A DNA stretch of 64,000 nucleotides from Phoebastria nigripes (taxonomy: Eukaryota; Chordata; Aves; Procellariiformes; Diomedeidae): positions 219,298 through 283,297 of the forward strand of contig JAYKAV010003376.1 of NCBI GenBank assembly GCA_035582835.1, read 5' to 3'. A program made the translations under genes and the position numbers. How positions within the stretch are numbered: the first letter of the stretch is position 1; each line of letters begins with the position of its first letter. Shown here one piece after another: positions 47,965-60,949 of this stretch. The notes beneath the pieces are model-generated. The model ran no database searches and was not told the origin of the DNA. It was given only the letters and a program-made list of their open reading frames with translations.

Positions 47965-50900
47965 GCAGCGCTATAAGACAATCTGTTCTTCAGTTCTGCT
48001 GAGCAGCGACTGTTTAGGACATAAGGAGAATGTTATGGCGATCAATACATTAGGGGGCCTTTCCATTAAGTGATGAGTGAAACTAAAGGAGGAAATTATG
48101 CTTTGTACTAAAAATCCATTTAGCCATTAGATCACAGTATTGAAAGCATAAAGGAAGGGTTATTTTAGCTTTCAGCTGGCCAGAAAATGCCAGTTGGAAG
48201 ACAACAGGAGGCTCCCTTTCACAATGTAAGAGCCCTTTCTTCCCTGGATGAAGGGAGCATTTCTGGCTGTGGCCTCCTGCTGCTTATGTGTATTTCATTC
48301 TTCTTACTCTGGACTGAAATGCTCCTGTCAGAAGGTGGAGAACAAATCCAATTGCAAATGACATAAATAGTCTTGCTGTATATCAGTACAGTATTTATCT
48401 GGAATAATTCTGGAGTGATTATTTTGTTGCTTTTGCTGTAACCTAAAGCAATTTCCTTGCAACAGCCAAGTCCCATCCTTGCACAAAGCACACCATTTAT
48501 AGGGAAAATTAATATCATACCAATCACTGATAGCCAAAATGATAAATAACATGTCATAGCTCATGGTACAGATCACATCTGGGTCTGACCTGCTCCAGCC
48601 CTGGCACTAGACCTGAGCATGTGGGAATGCTGATATCTGCTGTCTGAGGGCTGCTGCAGTTCACACTATTATAGCACAAGTGAAAAACAAGAGATGCAGA
48701 GGTTAAAGGCTACCTGCAGGGCAGCACACTGGGGATTCAACCTTATTACCTGGGCCGGGGATCCATGTGCTTTGCTGTCCCCGTCAGCTCCCACCACTCA
48801 CTTTGTGTCTCAAGGATTTGAATTACCTGGCAGTCCCTGGGGCAACACCTCTCCTGCTCCCGTGCCACAGCCCTGCGCAGCAGCAGTTCCTGACCAGCCT
48901 TTGAGCAACATGTGCCTAAAAAGCAGCACTGTGGCTACCCTCTGGAATTAGGCTTGAGGAACGCTGTGGTTTTGGGGTGGAGAATCATCAATTTTCTATT
49001 ATTTTTGCAAAGGACAATGGGCTTTTGGGGTAGCTCTTCACACAGTCTTCGGCTCTGGACTTTGCATTAATTCCTCTCCAAGCCACCCACCTATGCAAAT
49101 CTCTGATGCCAGAATGCATTTATGTGAGGATATTTAGTCTACGGGACACAGCTGCACAGTGTAACCCTTAATCTAGAAGCAGGGTGATTTAACTCAGGAC
49201 TAATTAAATTTCTTTTGGAGTTGCAATACCTGACAGCAATTATGGACCCAGTGCAACACTTCCAAGGAAACGCTTTCAGTGATGTGGAAATATATCCCAG
49301 TATGTTTTTGAAATTGCACTGCTCCTGAAGGCTCTGTTGGTTGTGTGAGGTTTTCTTCACTTGCTCATCTCGTAGCAGAGCACTGGATGCCTAGCTCATG
49401 AGTCTGCCCTTAAAAATCCGAAAGCTGATCAGTGCCAGCACAAGGATTTCAACAGGGGCTGAGAGGACTCATGTCAGAGTCTTCTCTCAAGCTCTTAGTC
49501 ACTAACGCATTTCCTAACATAAAGATATTACATGTTAAGTATTCAATACATACTGGCACCACCAGTTCTTGGTTTAAACTGTAGCCATTTATACTCAGCA
49601 TACCGCACTGTCTGCTTTGTTGTTCCCAGCGTCTTTGGGGTGAAAGAAGGGACCACCTATTGCCCCCTGGGGAGCAGGTCCATAGGGTAGGAGCGAAAGA
49701 GCAGAGCTCCCATACACCTAATCTCATGTGTCTGAGATACCTCCAGCCCCTTGAACTCAGCAGGAGGGACCCACCAGGACTGGTGGTTCTCACCTCCACC
49801 ACCCTCTTCCAAGTTTGCTGTCCATCATGTCAGGAGCTCATCTCGTTTCACACACTCGCCAGAGTGCTCCTTCTCCACAGTAGCGTCGCTAGGACTAATT
49901 GGGTAATAATGTTGCTGGAGTGTGTTTCCCTTCCACCAAAACAGCTAAACAATCATTGCTTTTCATTGCCACAGTCTGGAACCACCACCACATCCCTCCA
50001 CTGACTGTGGTTTTGGCAGTCGAGAGACTTTTTGTTTGTTTTTAAACATAGCACCTCCTTTTTTTTCTCCTACCTCTCTTCCATTGCCGTGTTCTAGCTG
50101 CCAGCATCAATGAGTTAATTCAAGGGGAGCCATTTAATTCAGAGAGCTGTTTGCAAGATGAAGTTTTCAGTCATCATTCATGGAAAGGGAAGGATTCCCA
50201 TGGCAGTGAAACAGAAAAACTTGGGGTCTGGCAGACTGATGATGTAGCTCCAGACAGAAATCTGTTTGTTTGTTTGTTTGTTTTTAATAACATCCCTTCC
50301 CTCCTCCTTGCATATATCAGTAAGAAAATAATCAGATTTTGCAGCAAAACTTTTCCATCATTTTTTGTCAGAAGTTCAGGTGCAGCTCCAGTGTCACAGA
50401 GCATCTCTGACACCTGCTGTGGCAAAACTGTCTGAACAAGATGGGCATCCTCTGCGTTTTGTAAGACTTCCAGGCCTCCAAGCCCAGTCTCAATGATTTT
50501 TGCACTCTCTCAGCCTGTCCCAACTGGCATCAGAAAATTTTCACCGGGGCAGCAGGTAGCATGAAACAGAGTTGAGCTGTGTCTGGTCATGCTTCAACTC
50601 CACCTACCCCATGAAAGGTCTAACCCACATCGGCTTTGCAAAAGACCCAGCTTTTTTAAAGGAATCTTTTACTAATGAGTTCATTCACCTCAATAGAAAC
50701 TACTCCGCAGAGCCNGGCACCAGCTTTCATCTGTCCTTCGAGCCCACCAGCAAAGCACACAATCACTCCCAAAGAAAACACATTCCAGCGTGGCTACCAG
50801 CAGATGAAATAGCAGACTCTGTTGGCATGGATGAGGTTATTGCTTGAGAAAAAATTGTAGGATTGGACCCCTAAGGAGTGAAAGCTGAGTAGAAGACGGG

Positions 50901-52870
50901 GCTGACAGGATGTTATGTGTACTCTGCAATTCCACTGTGTCCACTACCCACTACATGGCCTGCTAACATCTCGACCTTGCTTTTTTTATGAAACAATCTG
51001 TATGTTTTCAACTCAGAAATAGTTTTCTTTTGAAGTTTAAAAGCAGTTATGTCATAGCTGAAACAGCTGTTCAACAACCACCCAAGCAAGAGGCTGTGCT
51101 GCCTTTTCAGTGCTGAGCTGGTTTTGTGCATCTGTGTGTCCCGGCATGGTGGAGAAGCACGAGGAAGCATGACTGGGTGAAAGGCTGCTTCAGAGCACGC
51201 CTGTGGATGGGTTTCAGCTCCACAACATGTCAGTGTCTGAAAGCTGGGGCAAAGTGGATGTTGCCTGCCTGTGCTGCCCTGTGGTCAGCAGAGACAGAGC
51301 AGAGACAGANCACACCTGGACTCACCCCCACTGCTTAAAGGTCTCTTTCAGGGTGGGACGAACTGGCCCATTTGACCATTCCACGGATTTCAGAACATTG
51401 CTTCAACACAAGTGTGTAACCCTCAAACCTCTGTACCTGTGCATTCAGGGAATTTAGGGTGAGGTTTCTGCTATTTCCCCACCGCTGCCAGCCCAGGGCT
51501 CTTGTCTTGCTGGTGTTAACCATGGCATGGGCTGAGCAACCCTAATGAGGACAGCAGGACAGTGTGGCCATCCATAGCCCTTCACACAGCTCCCCAAAAA
51601 GCTCAGTCCCAATGTGCAGAGACCTCAGAGTAAAACAAGACCCTTACAGAGATCTTCTACAGCTTGTAGATCCCCATCGCAGCTCAACACCCACTGGTGC
51701 CACGCCAGGCGTCATTTCCTGATGAGAGAGAGGTTGGTACCTAGGCTGCCTTTGCATAAGTCAGGCAGTCTTTTCGGTACCTGTAGCACATTTTAGCTGC
51801 ACCTTGTAATTTCAACCGATGTGATGCTCTAAACGTGACTTCAGACTACTGTTGTGGAAGAAATCATGGGTAAAAGAGAGTACAATTTATTTAAATGAAG
51901 CTGGAGATGGTGCCTCATTTCTCCTAATAGAGAGAACAGAGGGCTGCAGTCTTCTTCATCTTCAAACACTGGGTCTTACTCATGAACCCTGTTTTTCAAA
52001 ACAAACCACAAGCCGATGACCTCTGGCATGTGGTGCACGTGCCACAGGATGTGAATAACAGTATAAATACATTCCTGTCAGCCTGCTTATGGCCATTTCT
52101 CATAATATCTTGGAACAGCACAGAAGACCACACTGAATATGACGTTTCCATGATTAACCAATGGTTTCCAGTGCTGTGATTATGGTTTAACCAAAGATTA
52201 TTACTTTGTGCAGCCCAGTACTTCGGCATCATCATCATCAAATTATCACATTGCAATGACATTTTGCTCCACACAGAGATTGCATTCAAGGCAACGTTTG
52301 CTAAGAGAGAGAATTGAGCTGAGGTCTTCAGCAGTCTGAAGTATGGGAGGATTACAAGAAGTTTGAATTGGATAGAGCCCATCCATTAGCAATTATTCTT
52401 AATAACAGGTTTTATAAGCTCAGAAGGAAGGAGTACTTAAAAGGCCCTAGTTATAGAGGCCCATACAAAAGCTAAGCAAAGTCCAATTCCTGGCCTCAAA
52501 ACCAGGATGAAGAGGGGAACGATGCTGCTAGGAAAGAGGGGAGGTGCAAGTCAACAATGAAACTATAATATCAACAGTGTAAGCAACATTTTCATCTAGA
52601 GTAGAAATGTTGATTTTTCCATTCATTGACATTTAAACATTTCTGCTGTTTATCAATGACAGATGTATTATTATTTTGGCACTTAAAAAATTTTAAAAAA
52701 GATTTTAAATTGGGTTGTTTCACATATGACTATTTATTTTGTACAAAGCCAAACCATGTTGCTTTTTTTTTCATTCTGAACTCATAGTATGCAAGCTAAT
52801 TGTAATGAGAAGGCATTCCAAGCCAAAGTTAAAAACTACATGTTTCTGTCTCATAGTGGACCATTCTGAG
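47965..52870. other. Non-coding interval, no gene recognised
   Basis: Unique DNA with a (GTTT)n run at 50262-50284, N bases at 50715 and 51310, and scattered short frames lacking domains. The first 270 bp (47965-48230) are CNE-like. No CpG island or transposon end is seen. Confidence 0.5.
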
Positions 52871-52878
52871 TTTACCTG

Positions 52879-52911
52879 ATATATATATCTATCTATATAT
52901 CTATCTATCTC
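52879..52911. repeat. (TATC)n / (TA)n microsatellite
   Basis: Short mixed run of TA and TATC units. Ordinary simple repeat. Confidence 0.88.
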
Positions 52912-52914
52912 ATG

Positions 52915-54405
52915 AAAATGTCAGCCAAGGTTAGGGTCATTCAATAAATGTCTCAGCATCACTCAGTCCTGCAATTCTGACCGAAATATGTTATGTGGAC
53001 GATGATGGTGGGCTCTAATTCTAAGAGACAGTAAGTTTTGACATGGTCAAGCTCTGGGCAGATCCTGCAGTGGAAGTGTTTTAGGTGGGGGTTACAGCTC
53101 ATTTTGCACCTTGTCCAATTCCTAGCTTGCCTGGCAAGTTCTGCCATAATACATCCCCGCCACATCAGAGATATTTTGCATGGTCACAGTAAACAGTGGA
53201 GCTGTACAAACATTGAATACGAGTCAGCCATTGTTGAGTTTTGGTTTTGGTTTTTTTTCTTAAATAATTTTGAAGTTGGTCACCCTTTATAGGAGACAAA
53301 CTGAAATCCTTTGCAAACGTTACACATATAACTGCATTCTCAGGGCAGAAGCTGGCTGGGACCAAGCACAACAGCATCTGTTAAAATCGCTGACAAGTCG
53401 TCACATAAACTTGAAATATTTCTCTAAGGGAAGAGTCAGTCTGAGCAGCACCACTGAAGGAAGCAAGCTTGGGTGACAGCTTTCAGACAGTGCGTGGCCC
53501 ATGAACTGAGTCCCACCTTGCATGTTTTTGAAGAGAGAAATTGAGGAGGCAGTGGACTACATGCATGAGCTTTATGCTTTTTAAAGAATTTCATCTCATG
53601 TGGTTGGAGAAACCCATAATCCTGCAACGCTTGAGTGAACGTTGTGACAGGAACCAGTCCCTGGTTGAACCACTTGACTGGTATTACACGGAGAGACCAC
53701 TCCAGAGCTGAACTGTCATATCAGCCTTGTCTGAGAAAAGATTTTTAGGACATTTCCTTTTTGTTCTAATCCTCTAGGTTATTCCTAAGTTTACTCTTTT
53801 GGGCAAATTTCACATATTCTGCTTTTATGGAAACAGCTTCTTCAAACACTAAATGAAAATGATGCCCTTTGGTGCTTTTAATTCACTGTCTTTGCAGTAA
53901 TTCGTGCCAAAAAAAGGAGGCAGGGGAGCCCTTATAAAGCTCTATTAATTAAAATAAATGAGCCATGCTTCTGAGAACAGTGTACCATAGAGGAAGGGCT
54001 GCCTTTTGAATCCTGCTCCCATAGCTGTCCCTTGTGATTTCAGGCATGTCATAAAATCCACTGTCCACTTCATTTTCCCACCTTATTAAGATGGGGCTGA
54101 AGTTGTTTCCTTACCTGACACCTCTGGGTGTTGTGAAGTCTAACTCAGTGCTTCAGAAGTACTTGGAAAAACTGGAGTTTTATTTTGAAAACTTAGCAAG
54201 CACTAGCCTTTCCCAAAGAGTGGCATTTATGAGGATACTTTCATTAGTCCCTTAGTTTTTTTCTTTTTCATTTTGAGTCCGGAAAACGTGTTGAAAATCA
54301 TTTCACTGGGGCCTCTGGGAGAAATCAAACTTCTTGCAGAGTGGGAGCCCTGGGAGATTGCGGAGTGGCGAGGTCAGCTCCCCGAACCCACCAGACAGCA
54401 ATGGA
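52915..54405. other. Non-coding interval, no gene recognised
   Basis: Short frames, a T-rich patch near 53240-53262, and an AT-rich CNE-like patch at 53860-53990. No gene feature recognised. Confidence 0.5.
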
Positions 54406-54410
54406 AAGCC

Positions 54411-54468
54411 TCCCACTGGCTTTAGGCTGGACCCAAAACCCCCACTGGCTTTAGGTTGGACCCAAACA
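54411..54468. repeat. 29 bp tandem duplication
   Basis: Two adjacent near-identical copies of a unit beginning CCCACTGGCTTTAGG and ending TGGACCCAAA (first C at 54412 and 54441) differ at one or two bases. The close identity indicates a relatively recent slippage event. It yields a repeated peptide in the minus-strand frame 54303-54575, which I do not consider a gene. Confidence 0.92.
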
Positions 54469-54469
54469 C

Positions 54470-57400
54470 TTGACTTTTTCCCAACTCTTTCATTTGTATG
54501 TTCAGGCTCAGAGAAAGGAGAAGGTGAGAAAGTGAGAGAATGTGTCTGCTCCCTTCCTCCTCTCTTTCTCCCCAAAGATCATTTCCATCCATCCAACTTT
54601 TTTCCCAGATATGGTATCATTTGCTTCTGTGACTAATCTCTGGGCAGGAGAGAAAAATTATTTTGAAAGTTCAAGAGNAACATAAGCCAGCACATTTATG
54701 AGTGTTTTTCTCCTCTTCCCTGCCTCTGAATGACTAGAGTTTTATTATTCCTCTTGACCACATGGTGAGATAGGTACTTTCCTTTCAAGCAGAGCCTGTT
54801 GCTGGCAGCAGGCTACAGAGGCTCCAAACCTGGTATACACTTTTGTCTTCATGTCTGAGTCTTCCATTAACACCAATACTTTAGCCTTTTTCCCCCCTCC
54901 CTTAGTGTTAATGCTTTTGGATAAAGATGGCCCAGGAAGTTTGAGATTTCAAGGAAAGTTAAGGTAGGTATTATGAAGAGAAACCGACCGGGTCTCAGAA
55001 TTTTACCCTCTCCACATGCATTATGATCTCACTTTGTGTGTCTTTTTACAGGCCTGCTCAGCCACAGGGAAAGACCGAGGTGTTGGTGTGTCATCATTAA
55101 ACCCGCAGTGATGGGGAACCAAGCCTTATCTCCAGCCCCAGGCTCTGCATAGAGAGATGTCTCCATCTCTTGGACTCAGAAGTGGCAGATCAGACTGAAT
55201 GCACATCACCACAAACAGGGTCAAGAAAAAAGTTTGGCTCTTCATGAACTGCTTGCATTTCCCTTGGAGGAAAAGGCAGCAGCAGGATAGAGTCATTGTG
55301 TGGGTTGGATCCTGCCCTCAGGGCCACGCTTGGCCCATGTGCAGCCAGAGAACACAACCAGCATTGTCCATCCTACAATCACACATCCACCACTATTGTG
55401 TTTGCAGTGCATACATTATCTGAACTAATGTGTCTTCAAGAGATCCTTCTGGTTGAGAGATGATATCACAGACTCTGTGTCTACTTTTGGTCTGGACCGT
55501 TGCTAAGAGAAAAACAATTCTTGGCAAATTCCTCGAAGTGCTTGCTTCCTACAATTTGGATGAAGACTGTTCAAGAAAGATGGGTAGGTGTGAGTTGCTG
55601 TCTCTTCCCCTTTTGAGAGTTGTTTTTGCCAGTGCAAAATAGAAGATAATAATGCTCCCATTAAAAATGAGGTGAATGCTCCAGCTAACTTGAGTGGGTG
55701 GAAAGGACTTCACACAGGATGAAGCTGGGGACAAACCTGCCCCTGCCAAGACAAACAGCTGCAGAGATCTCTGGGAAGAAAAAGGGCCCTACTGCACTGC
55801 TGTTCAAATAATTCAGCCACATAGAGCTTGTTGGGGCTGTGTATCCATCGTGTTATAATTAAATCCATTGGCTTTCACATGAAGAAAGAAAAGGTGCATC
55901 ATAAGTCATGCAAGAGGACTGGAGAACTGATATCATTAGGACAACAAACTGATATTCCTTAGTACAATAAAGATTCGGAGCCTGTGTAAATCAAAGTAGA
56001 AAGCTCCCACTTTCCTTCCTACATCTGCCTTTCATTTGCTTTGCCTCTATCTGCCTGTTGTTGATGTTTTCTCACATTATCTTGGTCCCTTTGTTCAAAC
56101 TGCATTTCATTCCAAGAAGGCAGGGAGCTCCAGGTGTGAATGAGGGCTGTTAGCATGAACTCACTGTCACAGTTATTATTGTTATCATTCCTCTGAAAAT
56201 CAGCCCGATGGAGATTTGGCTCCATGTGATTTGTTCTGCCGTTTTAACCGTATCCTTGTTAAATGTGAAAAATGGAATAAAGGGCAGTGCTTTGGTTGGT
56301 GGCTTGCACCCAAAGGTGCAACTTAACCTAATGAAGTGCTGGCATGCTGTGGAGCAAGGTGTTTGAGATTGCAGGATTGGGACCTGCTGCTCAAATGGAT
56401 CAGGTGCTCAGGGCTTAATGCAAAGCCCAGGACAGCCAGTGGAAGGCTTTTGGCTGGACGTTGGCTCAAACTCTCACCAAAGCTGCACACATAGTGTGGT
56501 TTACCAGGTGTTAAACCTAGGGAGAGGGCAGAGAGGTTTGTTAGGTATACGGGCTGTTACATAGGCACGGGTTAACTCAAAGATGTACCTGTTGGGATTT
56601 TGAGTCCTGACTCCTTTTTTTACATCTGCGAAAGTATGGTGGCAATGCCAGGACCCTGGCCTTGAGGTCTGTCCCATCATCCTGAAGTCCTGGCACTTGA
56701 ACCTCACACAGTGGTGCTCTCAAGATGTTTTTGTGCTGACACAAAGAGCATCCTTAGGTGCGTGAGATGGCATGGGCTGGTGTAGGTGTAGCACAGTTAC
56801 CGGGCACCTTTTTATCCCAAACAGCATGTTTGCACTGCTGTTACTATCTGCCCTTCCAAAACCTAATGCCTGAAACTCACTAAGTGTACAGGGAGATATT
56901 CGAAAGCTCTTCTTCGTAGTGGGGGAAACTGTATATTAAAAAAACTAATACAGAATTTGTAATGCTCAATAAAGTTTCAGAGTTTTATATTTTAAGACCC
57001 CAGTGAAATTAAGTAATCATATTCCCACCATCCAGCTATTTAGTGATCTAAACACATACTATTTTTTCCATTATTATTGTTTCCATTATTGGCAGCAGAC
57101 TTGTGGGTGTCTGGTTATTTTTGTCTTTGGACATCCTCTGTGATTTTTGGAGTTCCTCTGGCTCCACCTGTACATCCAACTGCATGCTGATCTTTTAATG
57201 TATTTCTTAGTGGTCCCCTCTGCTCCAACTGAGCCCCTGGAGATGCTATGGAACTCCTTTGTGTTAGATGGGCACAGCTCTGGGATGAGTCTGGAGCTAG
57301 AGGCACAGACTGTCATAACGTTAAGCTAAACTCCAGCTTTCCCCCAGCGTGGTACGACATGTTCAGTCCCTCCACAAATAAGGTGCAGTAGGAACAGCTC

Positions 57401-60400
57401 TGCCCGATTCAGTGGTGATTAAGTGCACAAGCAATGATGTGTCTTCCTTCAGACGTGCTGCCTCAAATACATTTGCCTGTAAGTCATACTGTAGCCTCAT
57501 TTCTAAAACGATGATGGTTATGCGATCACAGTGTGTTGGAACTGCCCCTTGGCTAGCAATTTTTGAAACTGCTCACATGGGGATGGAGGTCTCAAATATA
57601 ATAATTTCTAGGAGTTTCATGAGAATAGGCAGCAGGCAATAGATAACAGGGAAGTTCTTTTAGTACCTCTGCTCAGGGAGAGGTAATAAGATCAATCGTT
57701 ACTAAATACTGGTAAATCTGCAGTGGGCTGGAGGGGAGAGACGTTAAAAAACAAAACAAAACAAAAAAACTTCATTAGGTTTGCTGCTCACAGCACAACA
57801 TGCTTAAAAAAAATTTAAAAATTAGATGTGCCAAAAGAGGAAGACACACAGACATTTTATGCTTGAGTTCTCTGCTAGAAAATGACCCCCACACATGCTT
57901 CCAAAGGCAAAAGCTCTCCTGAGGACTTTTTCCCCCATTTAAATGCTCATCAGGAAGAGAGGACCAAGAACATTCTGCATTTTAATTTGAGCCCAAACCA
58001 GTTAAAACGAAAAATAATAAACAAACAAACAAATAAATAAATGGCAGCGGACTGCCATTGGGTATTTGTGCATTGAGCTGCTCTGCAGAAGCCGTCCATC
58101 CTTAGCCTGGACCAAAGATGGGTGCAGGACACTGGCGCTGACCTCCACTCAGGGGCATCCCCTTGGGATCCCTGGCTAATTCTACAGTTTGCAATAGATT
58201 GAGAAAAGGTGTTATATACATTACAAATACAGCCAGGGGTCTGCACTCTCAGTGGAAAATACTAGAAGGTCACAAGCTGAGACAATTGGAAACCACTGAG
58301 CAGCCTGAAACATGGAGAGCACGCAGAGGCTTCATTTAGCTAAATAATCCTTCCAACCTGCTCAGCATGGGGAGCACTTGTGGGTGGCACTTAGGCGGTT
58401 TGGGATCCTGAAAGCACTGATCCAAAAAGGAGATAGGCTGCTGGACAGCAACGCTGATACTAACCTATTCCATAAGAAACCCAAACGTCTGCCCTGAACT
58501 TTTCTGATCACAGCTTCCCCTCTTTCTGGTGCAAATCTATAAACAGGAAAATCTCAAGTCAGAGTAAAAAGCTGCAATTACAGTCCAGGAGTACAGAGAG
58601 AGGTCAAGGGAAGGAGAAGCTTAAGGAAAAGGCACCACTGAGCCAATATCTGGCTCTGTTGGCTGAAGGTTTGTATCGTTTTCAGACCAGTGGCTGAACA
58701 GGACCCTTAAGAGCAAAAGGACTTGGCAGACTGGGACTGGCCACGGGTAGCTGGCAATACAAGACTGGTTGGGGCAGGGAGCATTGGGGTAGGGTTAAGA
58801 CCATGGCTGGACCACATGGATCTCTGAGAGTCCCAAGATAGTGATCGTAAACAGCTTTGACTGGCTGGCTGGTATTTCAATAGATGGGCTCTTTTTCAAC
58901 TATGTTTTTAGAGAGGTTCCCCTCTATGTTGCAACAGCAATGCCTTCCTGTGCCATGGTTTGCTCAGTTCAAACTAGCTCAAGAGTTTGTACCTCCCACT
59001 GCATTTCCTACGGTGGATATTTCTAAAACAGCTTCGCTGGTGGAGTCCTCTCAAAGTAGTGTGTTAAAAAGCAAATGATTTAGCACATAATTAAGAAGCA
59101 AACAATGATGCTGCGATCAGCAAGAATTCTGCAATGTCAGCTACAAGGCAAGATTTGGATGCAAAAAAAGGAATATGCCAAGAAAAATGAGTAAGTATCT
59201 GTGTCTCTGTATCTTGGTGTGGAGAGGTAGCTTCTGCTCCATCATCCCCAACGGAGGCACAGTTCCAGGGTTATTTTGTTTGCCAGCAGCAACAACAGCG
59301 GTTCAAAGGACACCAACTGTTTGCACTGGAGAAAGTGCTTCCCGCTACCATGAGGAGTGAACACAGATGCTTCATTTGGCCTTTTCCACCCAGCTAGTTT
59401 AAGCACAGGGACTGGCTTTCCGGCTCTGCTGCGCCTTGCCCCACTGAGAGCTGATTCTGTGCTTCCTGGGGCAGTGCTTGAGGACTAACAGCAGTGACAG
59501 TACTACTGTCGCTGGTGTAGCTCCATGGCTTGCAATGCTGTTTTACAACCTTAAGTATGCAGGCAAATGGATTTAGTAGTGAGGGAAGGGAGTCTTTAAA
59601 AGGCAAGAGCTCAGTTCTGCTTTCACTCAGGCTGACAAAGGTCCACTGACTGCAGAAAATATCATCCTGCAGAGGTTGTCAGGGCATTTTCCTGCCTGTT
59701 CCTTGCTGCCTGGGATGGGAAGGTGAATCAGCTTGTGGCAGAGAGTGGGCTACTGGTCTTAAGCCTTGCTGGGTTGGCAACACCACTGTCAGCCCTGTGG
59801 AGCGCTTTCTGGCAGTCCATGTGATTGTCCTGCTCCACCCCCCAGCTGTGGTCCCACATGCCACTGTGTCTGGCCCAAAGGCTGTGGGACTCACCACGCA
59901 CTACCCTGGGCAGCATGCAAATGAACAGATGTAAGAATGAAACACCCCAAACCTCTCCCTCTGCCTCAGTCCGTCTCATCCATACAGCAGAGTTTTCCCC
60001 CAGAATTCAGGTCAATGATGTCCTTTAAGATCCCTGCTCCTGCATTCACCCACCCCTCCACATCCCCAAAAAGGCCTTTGTGGGTTTTTTTCTTAGTGGC
60101 TCCCACTGAGCCTTTGAAACGGTAAAGGCAAGCTCAGCTCCCAGGTCCTGCATCTGCCATTCGGAGCCTTTCCCTCTCCCCAAGCCCCACTCAAAATGTG
60201 CCATGAGGTTAACCAAGTGGCTTCTCTCGAGTGACACGGATCAGAGGCTGAGGCTGCTCCAGACGGACTCGTTACACGCCAGGGGCAGCAACTTTTCACC
60301 AATGAAAAGGTACACAGAGAGATTCTCCAAATCTCTGCAGGAATGGACTTGACAAAACCACATCATTTTACGAGGAACCTTCCCCAGAACATGGTTTCCT

Positions 60401-60540
60401 CCATCCCACGTTGGTGTTGGGCAAAAGGAAAGCAGTGCACGTAAGTTCTTCAATCTGAATGTTCCCCTTTTTCAGTGTTTCCCTAGGTTTTAGTGCAAAG
60501 GAAAGAAGCTAGACATACAGGATTCTTGTGCTATGGATTT
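54470..60540. other. Non-coding interval, no gene recognised
   Basis: Contains an N at 54677, an (ACAAA)n patch near 57750-57770, an (AAAC/AAAT)n run at 58017-58042, and scattered short frames without domains. AT-rich non-repetitive patches occur at 55850-56000 and 56930-57090. No CpG island, RNA gene or clear transposon is seen. Confidence 0.5.
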
Positions 60541-60868
60541 ATAATAACATTTTATTAATATATTATGCTACAAAAATATTTTGACAAAATAATATTAGAA
60601 AGCATCTTTTTATTACACTCTTCAAAACAGTTCACGAAAGCAGGAGGCGGAACAGGAAAAAATATTTGAAATACATTTGAATTGAAAACTGACAAACATG
60701 CACTCTAAAATTCAGTGTAAGCATGAATCTGCAGGATGGTTAATCATTCCTGTAGAAGAAGAGTATTGATTACTTATTGGAAAGACCTCTCTGCCTTTAG
60801 CTAGATTAAGGTGCCTCCTGAAAAGCTCGTCACAGGAAAGGTTGCATTTGGGTTGGGACAAAACACAT

Positions 60869-60945
60869 GCACACAACATGCATACATGCATGCATGCGCG
60901 TGCAAACGCAAACACACACACACACACGCGCGCACACACGTACAC
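60869..60945. repeat. Alternating purine-pyrimidine CATG/CA/CG repeat
   Basis: ATGCATGCATGCGCGTGC is followed by an (AC)n run and GCGCGCACACACG. Most of the stretch alternates purine and pyrimidine, making it prone to Z-DNA. The cysteine- and histidine-rich frames over it are repeat products. Confidence 0.85.
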
Positions 60946-60949
60946 CCTA

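Noticed and set aside
54303..54575. Minus-strand frame with an internal repeated Gly/Pro/Lys peptide
   Set aside because: The repeat comes from the 29 bp DNA duplication. No other support for a gene.
59488..59540. Possible reverse copy of the GATTTACACCAGCTGA-type repeat
   Set aside because: The similarity is too short and too weak to separate from chance.
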